Below are positions 21,485 through 32,172 of a stretch of 64,000 nt of DNA, piece after piece. Position 1 is the stretch's first letter. Each line of letters begins with the position of its first letter. The position numbers were made by a program, and so were the translations under genes. Source of the stretch: Paenacidovorax monticola. GTDB taxonomy: Bacteria; Pseudomonadota; Gammaproteobacteria; Burkholderiales; Burkholderiaceae_C. The DNA is taken from contig NZ_CP060790.1 of the NCBI RefSeq assembly GCF_014489595.1, positions 3,720,001 through 3,784,000 of the forward strand. The letters run 5' to 3'. Below the pieces are notes generated by a model. It did no database searches, was not told where the DNA came from, and was given only the letters and a program-made list of their open reading frames with translations.

Positions 21485-22543
21485 TCAGGCGGGCGCGAGC
21501 CGTCCGGGCCCGGTGTCGCCGCCTGCGGCCACCTGGTTGCGGCCCGCATGCTTGGCGCGGTACAGCGCCGCGTCGGCCGCGTTCATCCATTCGCGCAGGG
21601 ACTGGTACCGAGGCTGCGCGGCGGCCAGGCCGATGCTGCTGCTCACCTTCAACTGCGGTTGCTCGCGCAGCCGCAGGCCCTCGATGCGGTCGCGGATGCG
21701 CTGGGCGATGTCCTGGGCTTCGTCGCGGGTGGCCTGGGGGCACAGCACGGTGAACTCGTCGCCGCCGTAGCGGCCCGCCCAGTCGTGCGCGCGCACGCTC
21801 TGGCGGATGATGAGCCCCACGGCGCGGATGACCTCGTCGCCCACGGTGTGGCCGTACTGGTCGTTGATGGACTTGAAGTGGTCGATGTCGATGATCAGCA
21901 GGCACACGGGCCGGGCGCTGGCCTGGAACGCATCCAGCGCTGCCTGGGCCTGCTGCAGCCAGTGGTCGCGGCTATAGAGGCCGGTCTGCAGGTCGGTGCG
22001 GCGCAGTTCCTCCAGTTGCTGGTTCTGCCGCGAGACCGTGCGGATGAGTCGGTAGCTCGCCACGCTCACGGCGAAGGTGTGGACGATGAGCAGTGGCAGG
22101 GCGCACAGCACCACGGTCAGGGAGCTTTCCAGCCGGGGCTGCGGCTGCAGCCACAGGGTGAGCAGCAGGGCTGCGCCGGCCATGCCCGGCAGCGACTGCA
22201 GCCACAGGCGCCGGATGCCGCTGCTGAGCTTGTCGAAGGTGGTCACCATCACCAGCACCACGCTGGGCAGCAGGCAGAACTGCATGAGCGGCACCCAGGC
22301 GCCGGCGATGGCCGAGTCGATGAGCAGGTTGCGTGCCTCGGCGCGGTGGGGGTCGGGGCTGAGCCGGGCGTGCAGGTAGGCCAGGTGGGGCCAGGCCAGA
22401 CAGGTGGCCACCATGGTGGCCCACAGGGCCAGGGGCGCCTGGTTCTGGTGCAGCACCGCGGCGATCGAAAGCCCGCCGAGCGCCATGCCCAGGATGCGCA
22501 GCGGGTAGATCCGGCGGTGGATCCGGTGGCGTTGCAACGTCAT
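21485..22543 (-). CDS. Diguanylate cyclase, MASE2-like membrane sensor + GGDEF
   Basis: 352 residues. The N-terminal half has about five to six hydrophobic helices of the MASE2 type (RILGMALGGLSIAAVL onward), as in E. coli DgcC/AdrA. The C-terminal GGDEF domain has the intact active site RYGGDEFTVL, with DIDHFKSIND upstream. It should make c-di-GMP at the membrane, affecting adhesion or motility. ATG 22543 follows the A/T-richer stretch upstream. Convergent with the histidine kinase gene. Confidence 0.88.
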   Translation of the reverse strand: MTLQRHRIHRRIYPLRILGMALGGLSIAAVLHQNQAPLALWATMVATCLAWPHLAYLHARLSPDPHRAEARNLLIDSAIAGAWVPLMQFCLLPSVVLVMVTTFDKLSSGIRRLWLQSLPGMAGAALLLTLWLQPQPRLESSLTVVLCALPLLIVHTFAVSVASYRLIRTVSRQNQQLEELRRTDLQTGLYSRDHWLQQAQAALDAFQASARPVCLLIIDIDHFKSINDQYGHTVGDEVIRAVGLIIRQSVRAHDWAGRYGGDEFTVLCPQATRDEAQDIAQRIRDRIEGLRLREQPQLKVSSSIGLAAAQPRYQSLREWMNAADAALYRAKHAGRNQVAAGGDTGPGRLAPA

Positions 22544-22647
22544 GGCGTGATGGGACTGGGGCGCGGGCGATGGGGCTGCTTGCTTTCTAGCAGGAGCGGA
22601 CCGCCGGTGCAATGGAAATCTGGGTGGAAAGCCTGGGGGCCTGAGGG

Positions 22648-23162
22648 TCATGCTGGCGTGCCATGGCGTTCCGCCGGGTGGGGGTGGGTGGGGATCCTGG
22701 TCTCGAACTTGGCGCGCTTCACGCCGAAGAAGGCCTTCACGTTGCGCACGTTGGCGTCCTGCGTGAACAGGCTCTGCGCCAGCGCGAGGTAGCCCGGCAT
22801 GTCGTGCGTGTGGGTGACCAGCACGAAATCGGGGCCGGGCGACACGCGCCAGCACTGCTGCACGGCGTCGTGTGCCACGGCGCGGGCCTCGAACTGATTG
22901 AGCGCTTCGGCGTCCTGGCGGTCCAGCGTGACTTCGGCGATGGCCGAGAGTCCGTGCCCTACAAGTGCCGCCAGCCGTTCGGGCCGCACGATGGCGACTT
23001 GCCGCTCGATGAGTCCGATCTTATGCAGCCGCCGCACGCGCCGCAGGCAGGTGGGGGGGAGACGTGCACGCGCTCCGCCAGTGCCTGGTTGCTCAGGCCT
23101 GCGTCGCGCTGCAGCCAGTCGAGCAACTGCAGGTCCAGTGCATCGAGTTCAATGGATTCCAT
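22648..23162 (-). CDS. Lrp/AsnC-family regulator, frameshifted
   Basis: Feast/famine regulator. The N-terminal helix-turn-helix starts SIELDALDLQLLDWLQRDAGLSNQALAERVHVSPP, then continues in another frame as RRVRRLHKIGLIERQVAIV with the RAM ligand domain (LSAIAEVTL, FVLVTHTHDM). The break is at a G7 run (23053-23059). One more G restores SPPTCLRRVRRL and a ~171-residue protein of normal size. It is divergent from glmS across an AT-rich spacer where it could bind. The ligand cannot be told. Confidence 0.82.
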
Positions 23163-23292
23163 ATGATTGTAATTTTTGGAATATTATTTCTTATGTATCG
23201 CTAAATGCAATATTAATTCATGAACTGATTAATATTGATCTGAAATTTCTTTTGAAGCTGCATAGCATGGCCGTACTTTCAAGGAGCAACCC
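23163..23292. promoter_or_regulatory. AT-rich divergent promoter region of lrp-like gene and glmS
   Basis: About 130 bases of clearly lower GC than the surroundings, with many AATATT/TTAAT tracts, for example near 23179-23187 and 23210-23240. Lrp-type proteins favour such bendable DNA. The glmS ribosome site AAGGAG (23281-23286) is at its end. No exact operator could be defined. Confidence 0.5.
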
Positions 23293-25179
<1,887 letters not shown>

Positions 25180-25230
25180 CTGGCCGGACATGGCAGGCCG
25201 TCTATTCTGTTGACCAAACCGAAAGAGCAC

Positions 25231-25860
25231 ATGGACCATTTTGGGGAAGACATTTACACTGAGCCGTCGGAGATCGATGTCCATACGCTGGACAACCTCG
25301 GGCCCTTGCGGCGCATGGCGGGGATCTGGGAGGGGCAGCGCGGCCTCGACGTCAAGCCGAAGGCGGACGGTCCCAGGAAGCAGGCCTATGTCGAGCGCAT
25401 CGAACTCCAGCCGATCGATCCCGTGATCAATGGACCGCAGTTGCTGTACGGGCTGCGGTATGCCACCCACATCACGAAGCCCGGGCTGGTGAAGACCTAC
25501 CACGAGCAGGTGGGCTACTGGCTCTGGGAGCCGGCCACCGGCACCGTGGTCCACACCCTGACCATTCCCCGGGGGATGACGGCCATGGCGTCGGGCCAGG
25601 CCACGGCAGACGCGCTCTCGTTCGAGTTGGCCGCGACACAGGGCCTGGACACCTGGGGCATTTGCTCGACACCGTTTCTGCTCCATGCCTTCAAGACGGT
25701 CGAATTCCGCATCAAGGTGAGTTTCAACGACGACGGGACCTGGAGCTATGAAGAGGACACGGTGCTCGCCATCCACGGCCAGGCCGAACCGTTCCATCAC
25801 ACCGACAAGAATCTGCTGCGCAAGGTCGCGGAGCCGACGCCGAATCCGCTGGCGCGCTGA
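25231..25860 (+). CDS. Heme-binding beta-barrel (FABP/nitrobindin-like, DUF1794) protein
   Basis: 209 residues. It opens with LGPLRRMAGIWEGQRG, the characteristic start of the DUF1794/THAP4-like lipocalin-style barrels, and then alternates short beta strands with turns. His residues in the C-terminal FHHTDKNLLRKV could supply the heme ligand seen in nitrobindins. No signal peptide. ATG 25231 was preferred to a TTG 21 bases upstream. Assignment rests on general pattern, so treat the heme role as provisional. Confidence 0.6.
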   Translation: MDHFGEDIYTEPSEIDVHTLDNLGPLRRMAGIWEGQRGLDVKPKADGPRKQAYVERIELQPIDPVINGPQLLYGLRYATHITKPGLVKTYHEQVGYWLWEPATGTVVHTLTIPRGMTAMASGQATADALSFELAATQGLDTWGICSTPFLLHAFKTVEFRIKVSFNDDGTWSYEEDTVLAIHGQAEPFHHTDKNLLRKVAEPTPNPLAR

Positions 25861-25874
25861 AGAGGCTGCTGCAC

Positions 25875-26414
25875 ATGGATCATCTGCGCAATGTGTCTGC
25901 GGGCTGGCTCAGTCCGGATTCGTGGGTCGGGGCGGCACTGCTCGCCGTGCTGTTCTTCGTGCTGGCCTCCGTGGTGGTGCTGCTCATTCGGGGCGGCACG
26001 CGGCGCGTGGAGCGGCATTTGTCGGATGTGACCGCGCTGCAGTTCGTCAGCGCGCTGGCGCAGTTGCTCACCTACCTGGTGGGCTTTGTCCTCTATGCCC
26101 ATCTGGTTCCGCCATTGCGTGCTCTGGGAACCGCATTGCTCGCGGGGGTAAGCGTTGTTTCCGTGGTCGTGGGCCTGGCTGCGCAGAGCACCCTGGGCAA
26201 CCTGATCGCCGGGTTCTCCCTGGTGCTGTACCGGCAGATTCGGGTGGGCGATTCGATTTGTCTCAACGCCCCGAAAGGCGTCGTGACCGCGCGCGTGGAA
26301 GCCATCTCCCTGGGTTTCACGGTGCTCCGAGACGAACTGCAGCATGAGGTCATCGTGCCCAACAGCGTCATGATGAACAGCACGGTCATTCGCGTGGGGC
26401 GTGCTGCGGGCTAG
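25875..26414 (+). CDS. Short MscS-family mechanosensitive channel protein
   Basis: 179 residues. Two N-terminal membrane helices (~20-38 and ~60-78) precede the pore helix and beta domain: VSVVVGLAAQSTLGNLIAGFSLVLYRQIRVGDSI, the MscS signature. It ends soon after VPNSVMMNST, so the large C-terminal alpha/beta vestibule found in E. coli MscS is missing. It starts 14 bases after the barrel-protein gene, suggesting an operon. It could be a minimal channel or a truncated form; no frame break is apparent. Confidence 0.8.
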   Translation: MDHLRNVSAGWLSPDSWVGAALLAVLFFVLASVVVLLIRGGTRRVERHLSDVTALQFVSALAQLLTYLVGFVLYAHLVPPLRALGTALLAGVSVVSVVVGLAAQSTLGNLIAGFSLVLYRQIRVGDSICLNAPKGVVTARVEAISLGFTVLRDELQHEVIVPNSVMMNSTVIRVGRAAG

Positions 26415-26545
26415 CTGCGGGGCACTCCGCGTGTGGCGTGCCGTCACCGGATCGGATCGCCCTCGCCTGGGCGAGTGGGCAAGGCGCCGCACCATTGCAT
26501 ACGACAATGGCTGGACATTGGCAACGCCCCGTCAGACTCCACGCC

Positions 26546-27184
26546 ATGCCTGAGCCCACGCTTCTCGTCGCCGACGACCATCCGCTGTTCCGCGCGGCCG
26601 TGATCCATGTCCTGCGCGAGGCCATGCCCCAGTTCCGCGTGCTGGAGGCGGCCAGCGCCGCCACGCTGGGTGCGGTGCTGCAGCAGCACCCCGAGACCGA
26701 GCTGGTGCTGCTGGACCTTGCCATGCCGGGCGCTCGGGGGTTTTCTGCGCTGCTGCATGTGCGCGGCGAGTACCCGGACATTCCCGTGATGGTGATCTCG
26801 TCGAACGACCATCCGCGCGTGATCCGGCGGGCGCAGCAGTTCGGCGCCGTGGGCTTCATTCCCAAGTCGGCCCCGGCCGAGGCGATCGGCACTGCGGTGC
26901 GGGACGTGCTCGACGGTGGCAGCTGGTTTCCGCCCATGGCCGCAGAGCGCTCCGATGCGGATGCCGATCTGGCCGCCAAGCTGGCCCAGCTCACGCCCCA
27001 GCAGTTCCGCGTGCTGCTGTGCCTGGCCGACGGGCTGCTCAACAAGCAGATCGCCCATGAACTGGGCCTGGCCGAGAACACGGTCAAGGTGCATGTCACG
27101 GCGATCCTCAAGAAGCTCGAATGCCACAGCCGCACGCAGGCCGCCGTGCTCGTGAAGAGCCTGGAGCCCGAGAGCGGAGGCTGA
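26546..27184 (+). CDS. NarL/LuxR-family response regulator
   Basis: 212 residues. The receiver domain has LVADDHPLFR, phospho-acceptor Asp in LVLLDLAMPGARG, and Lys in GFIPKSAP. The LuxR HTH (~150-205) is LTPQQFRVLLCLADGLLNKQIAHELGLAENTVKVH. It is convergent with a hybrid kinase whose transmitter is of the PAS_7/NahK type that normally partners such regulators, so the two probably form a pair. A CCATTG/CAATGG repeat lies 36-54 bases upstream of the start. Confidence 0.92.
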   Translation: MPEPTLLVADDHPLFRAAVIHVLREAMPQFRVLEAASAATLGAVLQQHPETELVLLDLAMPGARGFSALLHVRGEYPDIPVMVISSNDHPRVIRRAQQFGAVGFIPKSAPAEAIGTAVRDVLDGGSWFPPMAAERSDADADLAAKLAQLTPQQFRVLLCLADGLLNKQIAHELGLAENTVKVHVTAILKKLECHSRTQAAVLVKSLEPESGG

Positions 27185-27198
27185 GGGCCGCACAGGCC

Positions 27199-29841
27199 CT
27201 AGCGGTGGCGCAGCAGGGTCTGGCTCATGAGCGCGCGCAGCGCGGAGGCGCGCACGGGCTTGGCGAGGAAGCCCCAGCCTTGTTCGGCGGCCTCGCGCCG
27301 CAGGGCCTCGTCGCGTTCCGCGGTGACCAGGATCATGGGCGGGGATTTGCCCCACAGCTCGCACAGCCGGGCGTAGAGGTGGGGGCCGTACACGGTGCCC
27401 ATGCGCACGTCCATCAGCACGAGTTGCGGAGCACCGCCGGGCCGGGCGGCGGCCAGCGCGTCCTGCGGGCCACCGGCCACCGGCACCGCGCAAGCCCAGC
27501 GCTGCAGCAGCGCACGCATGGCCTCGCAGGCCCTGGCATCGTCGTCGATGCACCAGCACACGCACCCGCGCAGCGGCGAGTCGTCCTGGCTTTCGCTCAC
27601 GGGCGGAGGCGCGGGCACGTGTTCGATGGCCGCCGGATCGCCCAGGGGCACGCAGACCCAGAACACGCTGCCGCGCCCCAGTTGCGAGCGCAGCCCGATG
27701 CGGTGGTCCAGAACGCGGCCGATGCGCTCGACGATCGCGAGCCCCAGGCCTGCACCGCGATCGTCGCCATGGCCTTCATTGAGGCGGCGGAATTCCTCGA
27801 AGATCTCGCGCTGCAGGCTTTCGGGAATGCCCGGGCCCTGGTCGTGCACCTCGATGCGCAGGTGGCGGCCCTCGCGGCGGCAGCCCAGCAGGATGCGGCC
27901 CTGGTGGGTGTAGCGGATCGCGTTGGACAGGTAGTTCTGCAGGATGCGGCGCAGCAGGGCCTCGTCGCTGCGCACGGTGCAGGAGCTGCGGACGCCGCGC
28001 AGCCGCAGGCCGCGGCTGCCCGCGAGGATGCCGAACTCGCGCAGCAGCGCTTCGAGCAGCGGTGCGAGCCGGAAGTCGCGCACCTGGGGCTGCATCTGCC
28101 CGGACTCCATGCGTGAGATATCGAGCAGGCTGCCCAGGATCGCGTCCTGCGCGGAGAGCGCGCCTTCGATGTTGTCGGCCACATGCCGGCTCGCGTCGTC
28201 CGCCAGGTGGCCGCGCAGCACCGATACGAACATGCGCGCGGCGTTGAGCGGCTGCAGCAGGTCGTGCACGGCCGCCGCCACGAAACGGGTCTTGTAGCGG
28301 TTGGCGTTCTCGGCATCGCGCCGGGCCTGGTCGAGGTCGCGGGTGCGTTCGGCAATGCGGTGTTCCAGGGCATCGGCGAGCGATCGCAGTTCGCGCGCCG
28401 CATTCTTGTAGCTGGTGATGTCCGCGTAGCTGGTGACGAACCCGCCGTCGGGCAGCGGGTTGCCGCGGATCTCGAGCACCGTGCCATCGCCCTTTTCGCT
28501 CTCGCGCAGGTGGGGCCTGCCGCTGCGCAGGTGGCGCAGCCGGCGCTGGATGGATTCCTCGATGGGCCCCGGCCCCAGCAGACCCCGGCGCGCGTTGTAG
28601 CGGAACAGGTCTTCGATGGGGCGGCCGGTGCGCAGCAGCTCCTGCGGGAAGCGGAACAGCTCGACGTAGCGGGAGTTCCACGCCACCAGCCGGAGGTCCG
28701 CGTCGATGACGACGACCCCCTGCGGCAGGTGCTCCAGGCTGCGGCTGAGGCCAGTGTCGGCCTGCTTGGCGGCCTGGACGATGCCGTCCTGCGCGGTGCG
28801 CAGCTCGCGCGCGTGCTGCTGCAGCACGGCCTCCAGTTCGCGGCGGCTGCGCAGCCGGATGGCCTGGACCCTGCGGCGCTGCTGGACGAAGAGCACCAGC
28901 AGCGACAGCGCAAGCCAGGCGCCGGCGGCGGCGACGGCGGCCCAGCGCCCGGCGATGGTGGCCGCGTGGGTGTCGTGCAGCAGGTGCAGGGTCCAGGTGC
29001 TTTCGGGCAGCGGCAGCGTCTGCCACAGCAGGCGCCCGTCCACCGCGGGGTCTTCAATGCGTGCGATCGAGCCGTCGTCGTCCGTGCGCTCCAGCGTGCG
29101 GTAGCGCAGCGGCAGCAGCGTCTGGTCGGCATACTGGCGCGTGGCCTGCAGTTGCCGGCGGTCCTGCTCGCCGAGCGGCCTCAGCAGGCGATAGCGCCAT
29201 TCACTGCGGCTGGCCAGGAAGACCACGCCATGCGCGTCCGAGGCCAGCACGATGTCGGGCATCTGCAGCCATTCGCGCTCCAGCTCTTCGAGCGCGATCT
29301 TGATCACCACGATGCCTTGCACTTCCCCGTGCGCATCCAGGATGGCCTGCGAGAGAAAGTACCCGGGCACGCCCGTGGTGAGGCCGATACCGTAGAAATG
29401 GCCTTTGCCCTGGGACAGCGCCTGCTGCACGTAGGGCCGGAAACTGTAGTCCACGCCCACGTTGCTGCGCGGATCGCGCCAGTTGCTGGCGGCCAGCGCG
29501 ACGCCGTTGCGGTCGATCAGCGTCAAGGTCGAAGACTGGCTGGCGCCGTTGGCGCGTTCGAGCTTGTGGTTGAGCCGCTGCACCTCGCTCGCGCTCAAGG
29601 GGTGGGAGACCGCATCGCGCAATTCCGCGTCCAGCACGAGGACCTGGGGCAGGGTGCGGTAGCGGTCGACGCGTTGCTGCAGGGCCTGCGCATACAGGCC
29701 GAGCTGGCGGCGCACGCTGTCGCTCTCTTCCTGCAGCGCCCTGTGCCGGGCGTAGTGCTCGGCCCCCCACATCGCCAGCACCATGCCCCCGGCGATCGCG
29801 GCGATGGTCCAGAAGATGCGGTGCGGGCGCGGCAGGTGCAT
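27199..29841 (-). CDS. Hybrid sensor kinase: DctB-like periplasmic sensor, PAS_7, HisKA, HATPase, REC
   Basis: 880 residues. One span (~6-24), a periplasmic double-PDC region (~25-300) with [16 protein letters not shown] and [15 protein letters not shown] as in DctB, and a second span (~300-325). Then a PAS_7 domain, a coiled linker, HisKA with [19 protein letters not shown], HATPase with [12 protein letters not shown], and a receiver domain with VLMDVRMG. It should sense C4-dicarboxylates and pass phosphate to the adjacent LuxR-type regulator. It is divergent from dctA. The transmitter half is of the ErcS'/NahK kind, not of DctB kind. Confidence 0.88.
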   Translation of the reverse strand: MHLPRPHRIFWTIAAIAGGMVLAMWGAEHYARHRALQEESDSVRRQLGLYAQALQQRVDRYRTLPQVLVLDAELRDAVSHPLSASEVQRLNHKLERANGASQSSTLTLIDRNGVALAASNWRDPRSNVGVDYSFRPYVQQALSQGKGHFYGIGLTTGVPGYFLSQAILDAHGEVQGIVVIKIALEELEREWLQMPDIVLASDAHGVVFLASRSEWRYRLLRPLGEQDRRQLQATRQYADQTLLPLRYRTLERTDDDGSIARIEDPAVDGRLLWQTLPLPESTWTLHLLHDTHAATIAGRWAAVAAAGAWLALSLLVLFVQQRRRVQAIRLRSRRELEAVLQQHARELRTAQDGIVQAAKQADTGLSRSLEHLPQGVVVIDADLRLVAWNSRYVELFRFPQELLRTGRPIEDLFRYNARRGLLGPGPIEESIQRRLRHLRSGRPHLRESEKGDGTVLEIRGNPLPDGGFVTSYADITSYKNAARELRSLADALEHRIAERTRDLDQARRDAENANRYKTRFVAAAVHDLLQPLNAARMFVSVLRGHLADDASRHVADNIEGALSAQDAILGSLLDISRMESGQMQPQVRDFRLAPLLEALLREFGILAGSRGLRLRGVRSSCTVRSDEALLRRILQNYLSNAIRYTHQGRILLGCRREGRHLRIEVHDQGPGIPESLQREIFEEFRRLNEGHGDDRGAGLGLAIVERIGRVLDHRIGLRSQLGRGSVFWVCVPLGDPAAIEHVPAPPPVSESQDDSPLRGCVCWCIDDDARACEAMRALLQRWACAVPVAGGPQDALAAARPGGAPQLVLMDVRMGTVYGPHLYARLCELWGKSPPMILVTAERDEALRREAAEQGWGFLAKPVRASALRALMSQTLLRHR

Positions 29842-29874
29842 GGGGCCAGTATGGGGCCTGCAGCGGGCATCTAC

Positions 29875-29887
29875 TACCAATAGGTTA
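29875..29887. promoter_or_regulatory. Short inverted repeat in the kinase-dctA spacer
   Basis: TACC-AATA-GGTTA lies midway between the divergent hybrid kinase and dctA genes. NarL-type regulators bind short dyads of this kind. The match is weak and the site is only a candidate. Confidence 0.25.
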
Positions 29888-29960
29888 TGGGCGGATGGTG
29901 CGGCGCAAGGTACAAATCGGACCCTCAACGCGCCGTGGGCGCGGTCCCCGGAGCCATCGC

Positions 29961-31304
29961 ATGCATGCCATTCCCGCCCCCAGCGCCGCCCCCGTGCGCT
30001 TGCCGTTCTATCGACAGCTGTACTTCCAGGTCGTGGTCGCCATCGTGCTGGGTGTGCTGCTCGGCCATTTCGAGCCGCAGTATGCCGCGCAGCTCAAGCC
30101 GCTGGGCGATGCGTTCATCAAACTGGTCAAGATGATCATCGCGCCGGTGATCTTCCTGACCATCGTGACGGGCATCGCGGGCATGACGCACCTGCGCTCG
30201 GTGGGGCGGGTGTTCGCCAAGGCGATGGCCTATTTCATGTTCTTCTCCACGCTGGCGCTGATCGTCGGGCTGGTGGTCGCCCATGTGGTGCAGCCGGGCG
30301 CTGGCATGAACATCAACCCCGCCGAGCTCGACCAGAGCGCCGTGCGCTCCTACGTCGAGAAGTCCCACCAGCTGACGCTGGTCGGATTCGCCATGGACAT
30401 CATTCCGTCGACGCTGATGAGCGCATTCGTGGAGGGCAACATCCTGCAGGTGCTGTTCGTGGCGGTGCTCTTCGGCCTGGCGCTGGCCATGGTCGGCGAC
30501 AAGGGCAAACCGGTGCAGGAGTTTCTGGACGCTCTCACCACGCCCGTGTTCAAGCTGGTGCATTTGCTGATGAAGACCGCTCCGATCGGCGCCTTCGGCG
30601 CGATCGCCTTCACCATCGGCAAGTACGGCGTGGGGTCCCTGGTCAATCTTGCGTGGCTGGTGGGCTCGTTCTACCTGACCTCGCTGCTGTTCGTGCTCGT
30701 GGTCCTGGGCCTGGTTGCGCGGCTGTGCGGTTTTTCCGTCATTAAGCTCGCGCGCTACCTGAAGGCCGAACTGCTGCTCGTGCTGGGCACCTCCTCGTCC
30801 GAGTCGGCGCTGCCCTCGCTGATGGAGAAGATGGAGAAGGCCGGCTGCAGCAAGTCGGTGGTGGGGCTGGTGGTGCCCACGGGGTATTCGTTCAACCTGG
30901 ACGGCACCAACATCTACATGACGCTGGCCGCGCTGTTCATCGCGCAGGCCACCAACACCGAACTGACGCTGGGCCACCAGATCGCCCTGTTGCTCGTGGC
31001 CATGCTGAGTTCCAAGGGTGCGGCCGGGGTCACCGGCGCGGGCTTCATCACCCTGGCGGCCACGCTGGCCGTGGTGCCCGAGGTGCCTGTGGCTGGCATG
31101 GCGCTGATCCTGGGCGTTGATCGCTTCATGAGCGAATGCCGCTCGCTGACCAATTTCATGGGCAACGCGGTGGCCACCGTCGTGGTGTCGCGCTGGGAGA
31201 ACGCGCTGGACCGCCAACGGCTCGCCGCAGCGCTGAACGGGGACGCGGAACCCGCGCCTTCCCCGGATCTGGCCGCCGCGCACGTGACTGCCAGCGCGCG
31301 ATAG
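29961..31304 (+). CDS. dctA: C4-dicarboxylate:cation symporter DctA
   Basis: 447-residue DAACS-family carrier for succinate, fumarate and malate. Family motifs are [38 protein letters not shown] (serine-rich re-entrant loop), [16 protein letters not shown] and [14 protein letters not shown]. It has about eight spans plus two hairpins. ATG 29961 gives the expected N-terminus before [13 protein letters not shown]. The divergent DctB-like hybrid kinase and its regulator are very likely to control it. Confidence 0.95.
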   Translation: MHAIPAPSAAPVRLPFYRQLYFQVVVAIVLGVLLGHFEPQYAAQLKPLGDAFIKLVKMIIAPVIFLTIVTGIAGMTHLRSVGRVFAKAMAYFMFFSTLALIVGLVVAHVVQPGAGMNINPAELDQSAVRSYVEKSHQLTLVGFAMDIIPSTLMSAFVEGNILQVLFVAVLFGLALAMVGDKGKPVQEFLDALTTPVFKLVHLLMKTAPIGAFGAIAFTIGKYGVGSLVNLAWLVGSFYLTSLLFVLVVLGLVARLCGFSVIKLARYLKAELLLVLGTSSSESALPSLMEKMEKAGCSKSVVGLVVPTGYSFNLDGTNIYMTLAALFIAQATNTELTLGHQIALLLVAMLSSKGAAGVTGAGFITLAATLAVVPEVPVAGMALILGVDRFMSECRSLTNFMGNAVATVVVSRWENALDRQRLAAALNGDAEPAPSPDLAAAHVTASAR

Positions 31305-31307
31305 TCG

Positions 31308-32084
31308 TCAGTTCTTGACCGCGATGATCTCCATGCACGCCCGGTACCGCTCGCTCACACCGTAGCGGACGGGGGTGAAACCGAACTCCGACAAGAGGGC
31401 GTACATCCGCGCGCGTCCGAAGTTATGGTAATGCTCGATCTCCCCCCAGTAGGGGTTGACCCGATTCGCATCGAGCGCTCGCCAGATCATCGAATCAAGA
31501 TTGGGCATGGAGATGAAGAGCACCCCTTTGTCCACGAGCAGGCGCCTGGCGGATGCCAGCCCCTGCTTGGGGTAGGGCATGTGCTCCAAGACATCCGCCA
31601 TGCTGATGACGGATACCTTGGGGCTCAGTTCCACCTGATTGATGTCCATGCAGAAGGCATGGATGCCGAACTGCTTGAGCTGCTCCACGCTCGTGGGGCG
31701 AAGGTCCAGCCCGAGCGGGGTGAACCCATACTCCTGGGCCGTGAACAGCAGCGAGCCATTCCCGAAGCCCACATCCAGCCAACCGCCGGAGGACTGGTAG
31801 GGCAGGACCTTTTCCACCATCCTGGCGGACACGTAGCGCTGCTGCTCCATGTCGTAGCCGACCACCTGGTTGTCGTTGGTGCCGCGAAAGACGATCTTCA
31901 GTGCTTCCTCGGTGTAGTAGCCGCTTCTGAACACATGCTGGCAGCCTTTGCAGCGGTTCCATTGCATGACGGCCGCCAGTTCGGGCGAGTACCGTGGGTG
32001 CTTGGAACAGTCTGCGGACGCGATCGGTTCCAGGGCGTTGCCGTCGCACAGCGGACAAGCGGTGTATTCAACGAGTTCGTTCAT
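31308..32084 (-). CDS. Class I SAM-dependent methyltransferase with zinc-ribbon N-terminus
   Basis: 258 residues. The N-terminal CPLC...CKGC (spacing as in a zinc ribbon) precedes a methyltransferase core: WLDVGFGNGSLL (SAM motif I), ISMADVLEHMPYP and DKGVLFISMPN. This layout is seen in methyltransferases that act on sugars or lipids in surface-polysaccharide clusters. It follows the O-GlcNAc-transferase-like gene on the same strand (88 bases apart). Its GC content is below the window average. Substrate unknown. Confidence 0.83.
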   Translation of the reverse strand: MNELVEYTACPLCDGNALEPIASADCSKHPRYSPELAAVMQWNRCKGCQHVFRSGYYTEEALKIVFRGTNDNQVVGYDMEQQRYVSARMVEKVLPYQSSGGWLDVGFGNGSLLFTAQEYGFTPLGLDLRPTSVEQLKQFGIHAFCMDINQVELSPKVSVISMADVLEHMPYPKQGLASARRLLVDKGVLFISMPNLDSMIWRALDANRVNPYWGEIEHYHNFGRARMYALLSEFGFTPVRYGVSERYRACMEIIAVKN

Positions 32085-32172
32085 GGGGCTCTTGTGTCAA
32101 TGGGGATATGTGCGGGTCGAAGGGCCAAGGCGGAAGCCTGCGGCCCATGGTGGGACTCTCGTGCGCAGGGTG

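Noticed and set aside
28183..29883. 566-codon open frame antisense to the hybrid kinase
   Set aside because: No domain features; mirror of a strongly coding gene.
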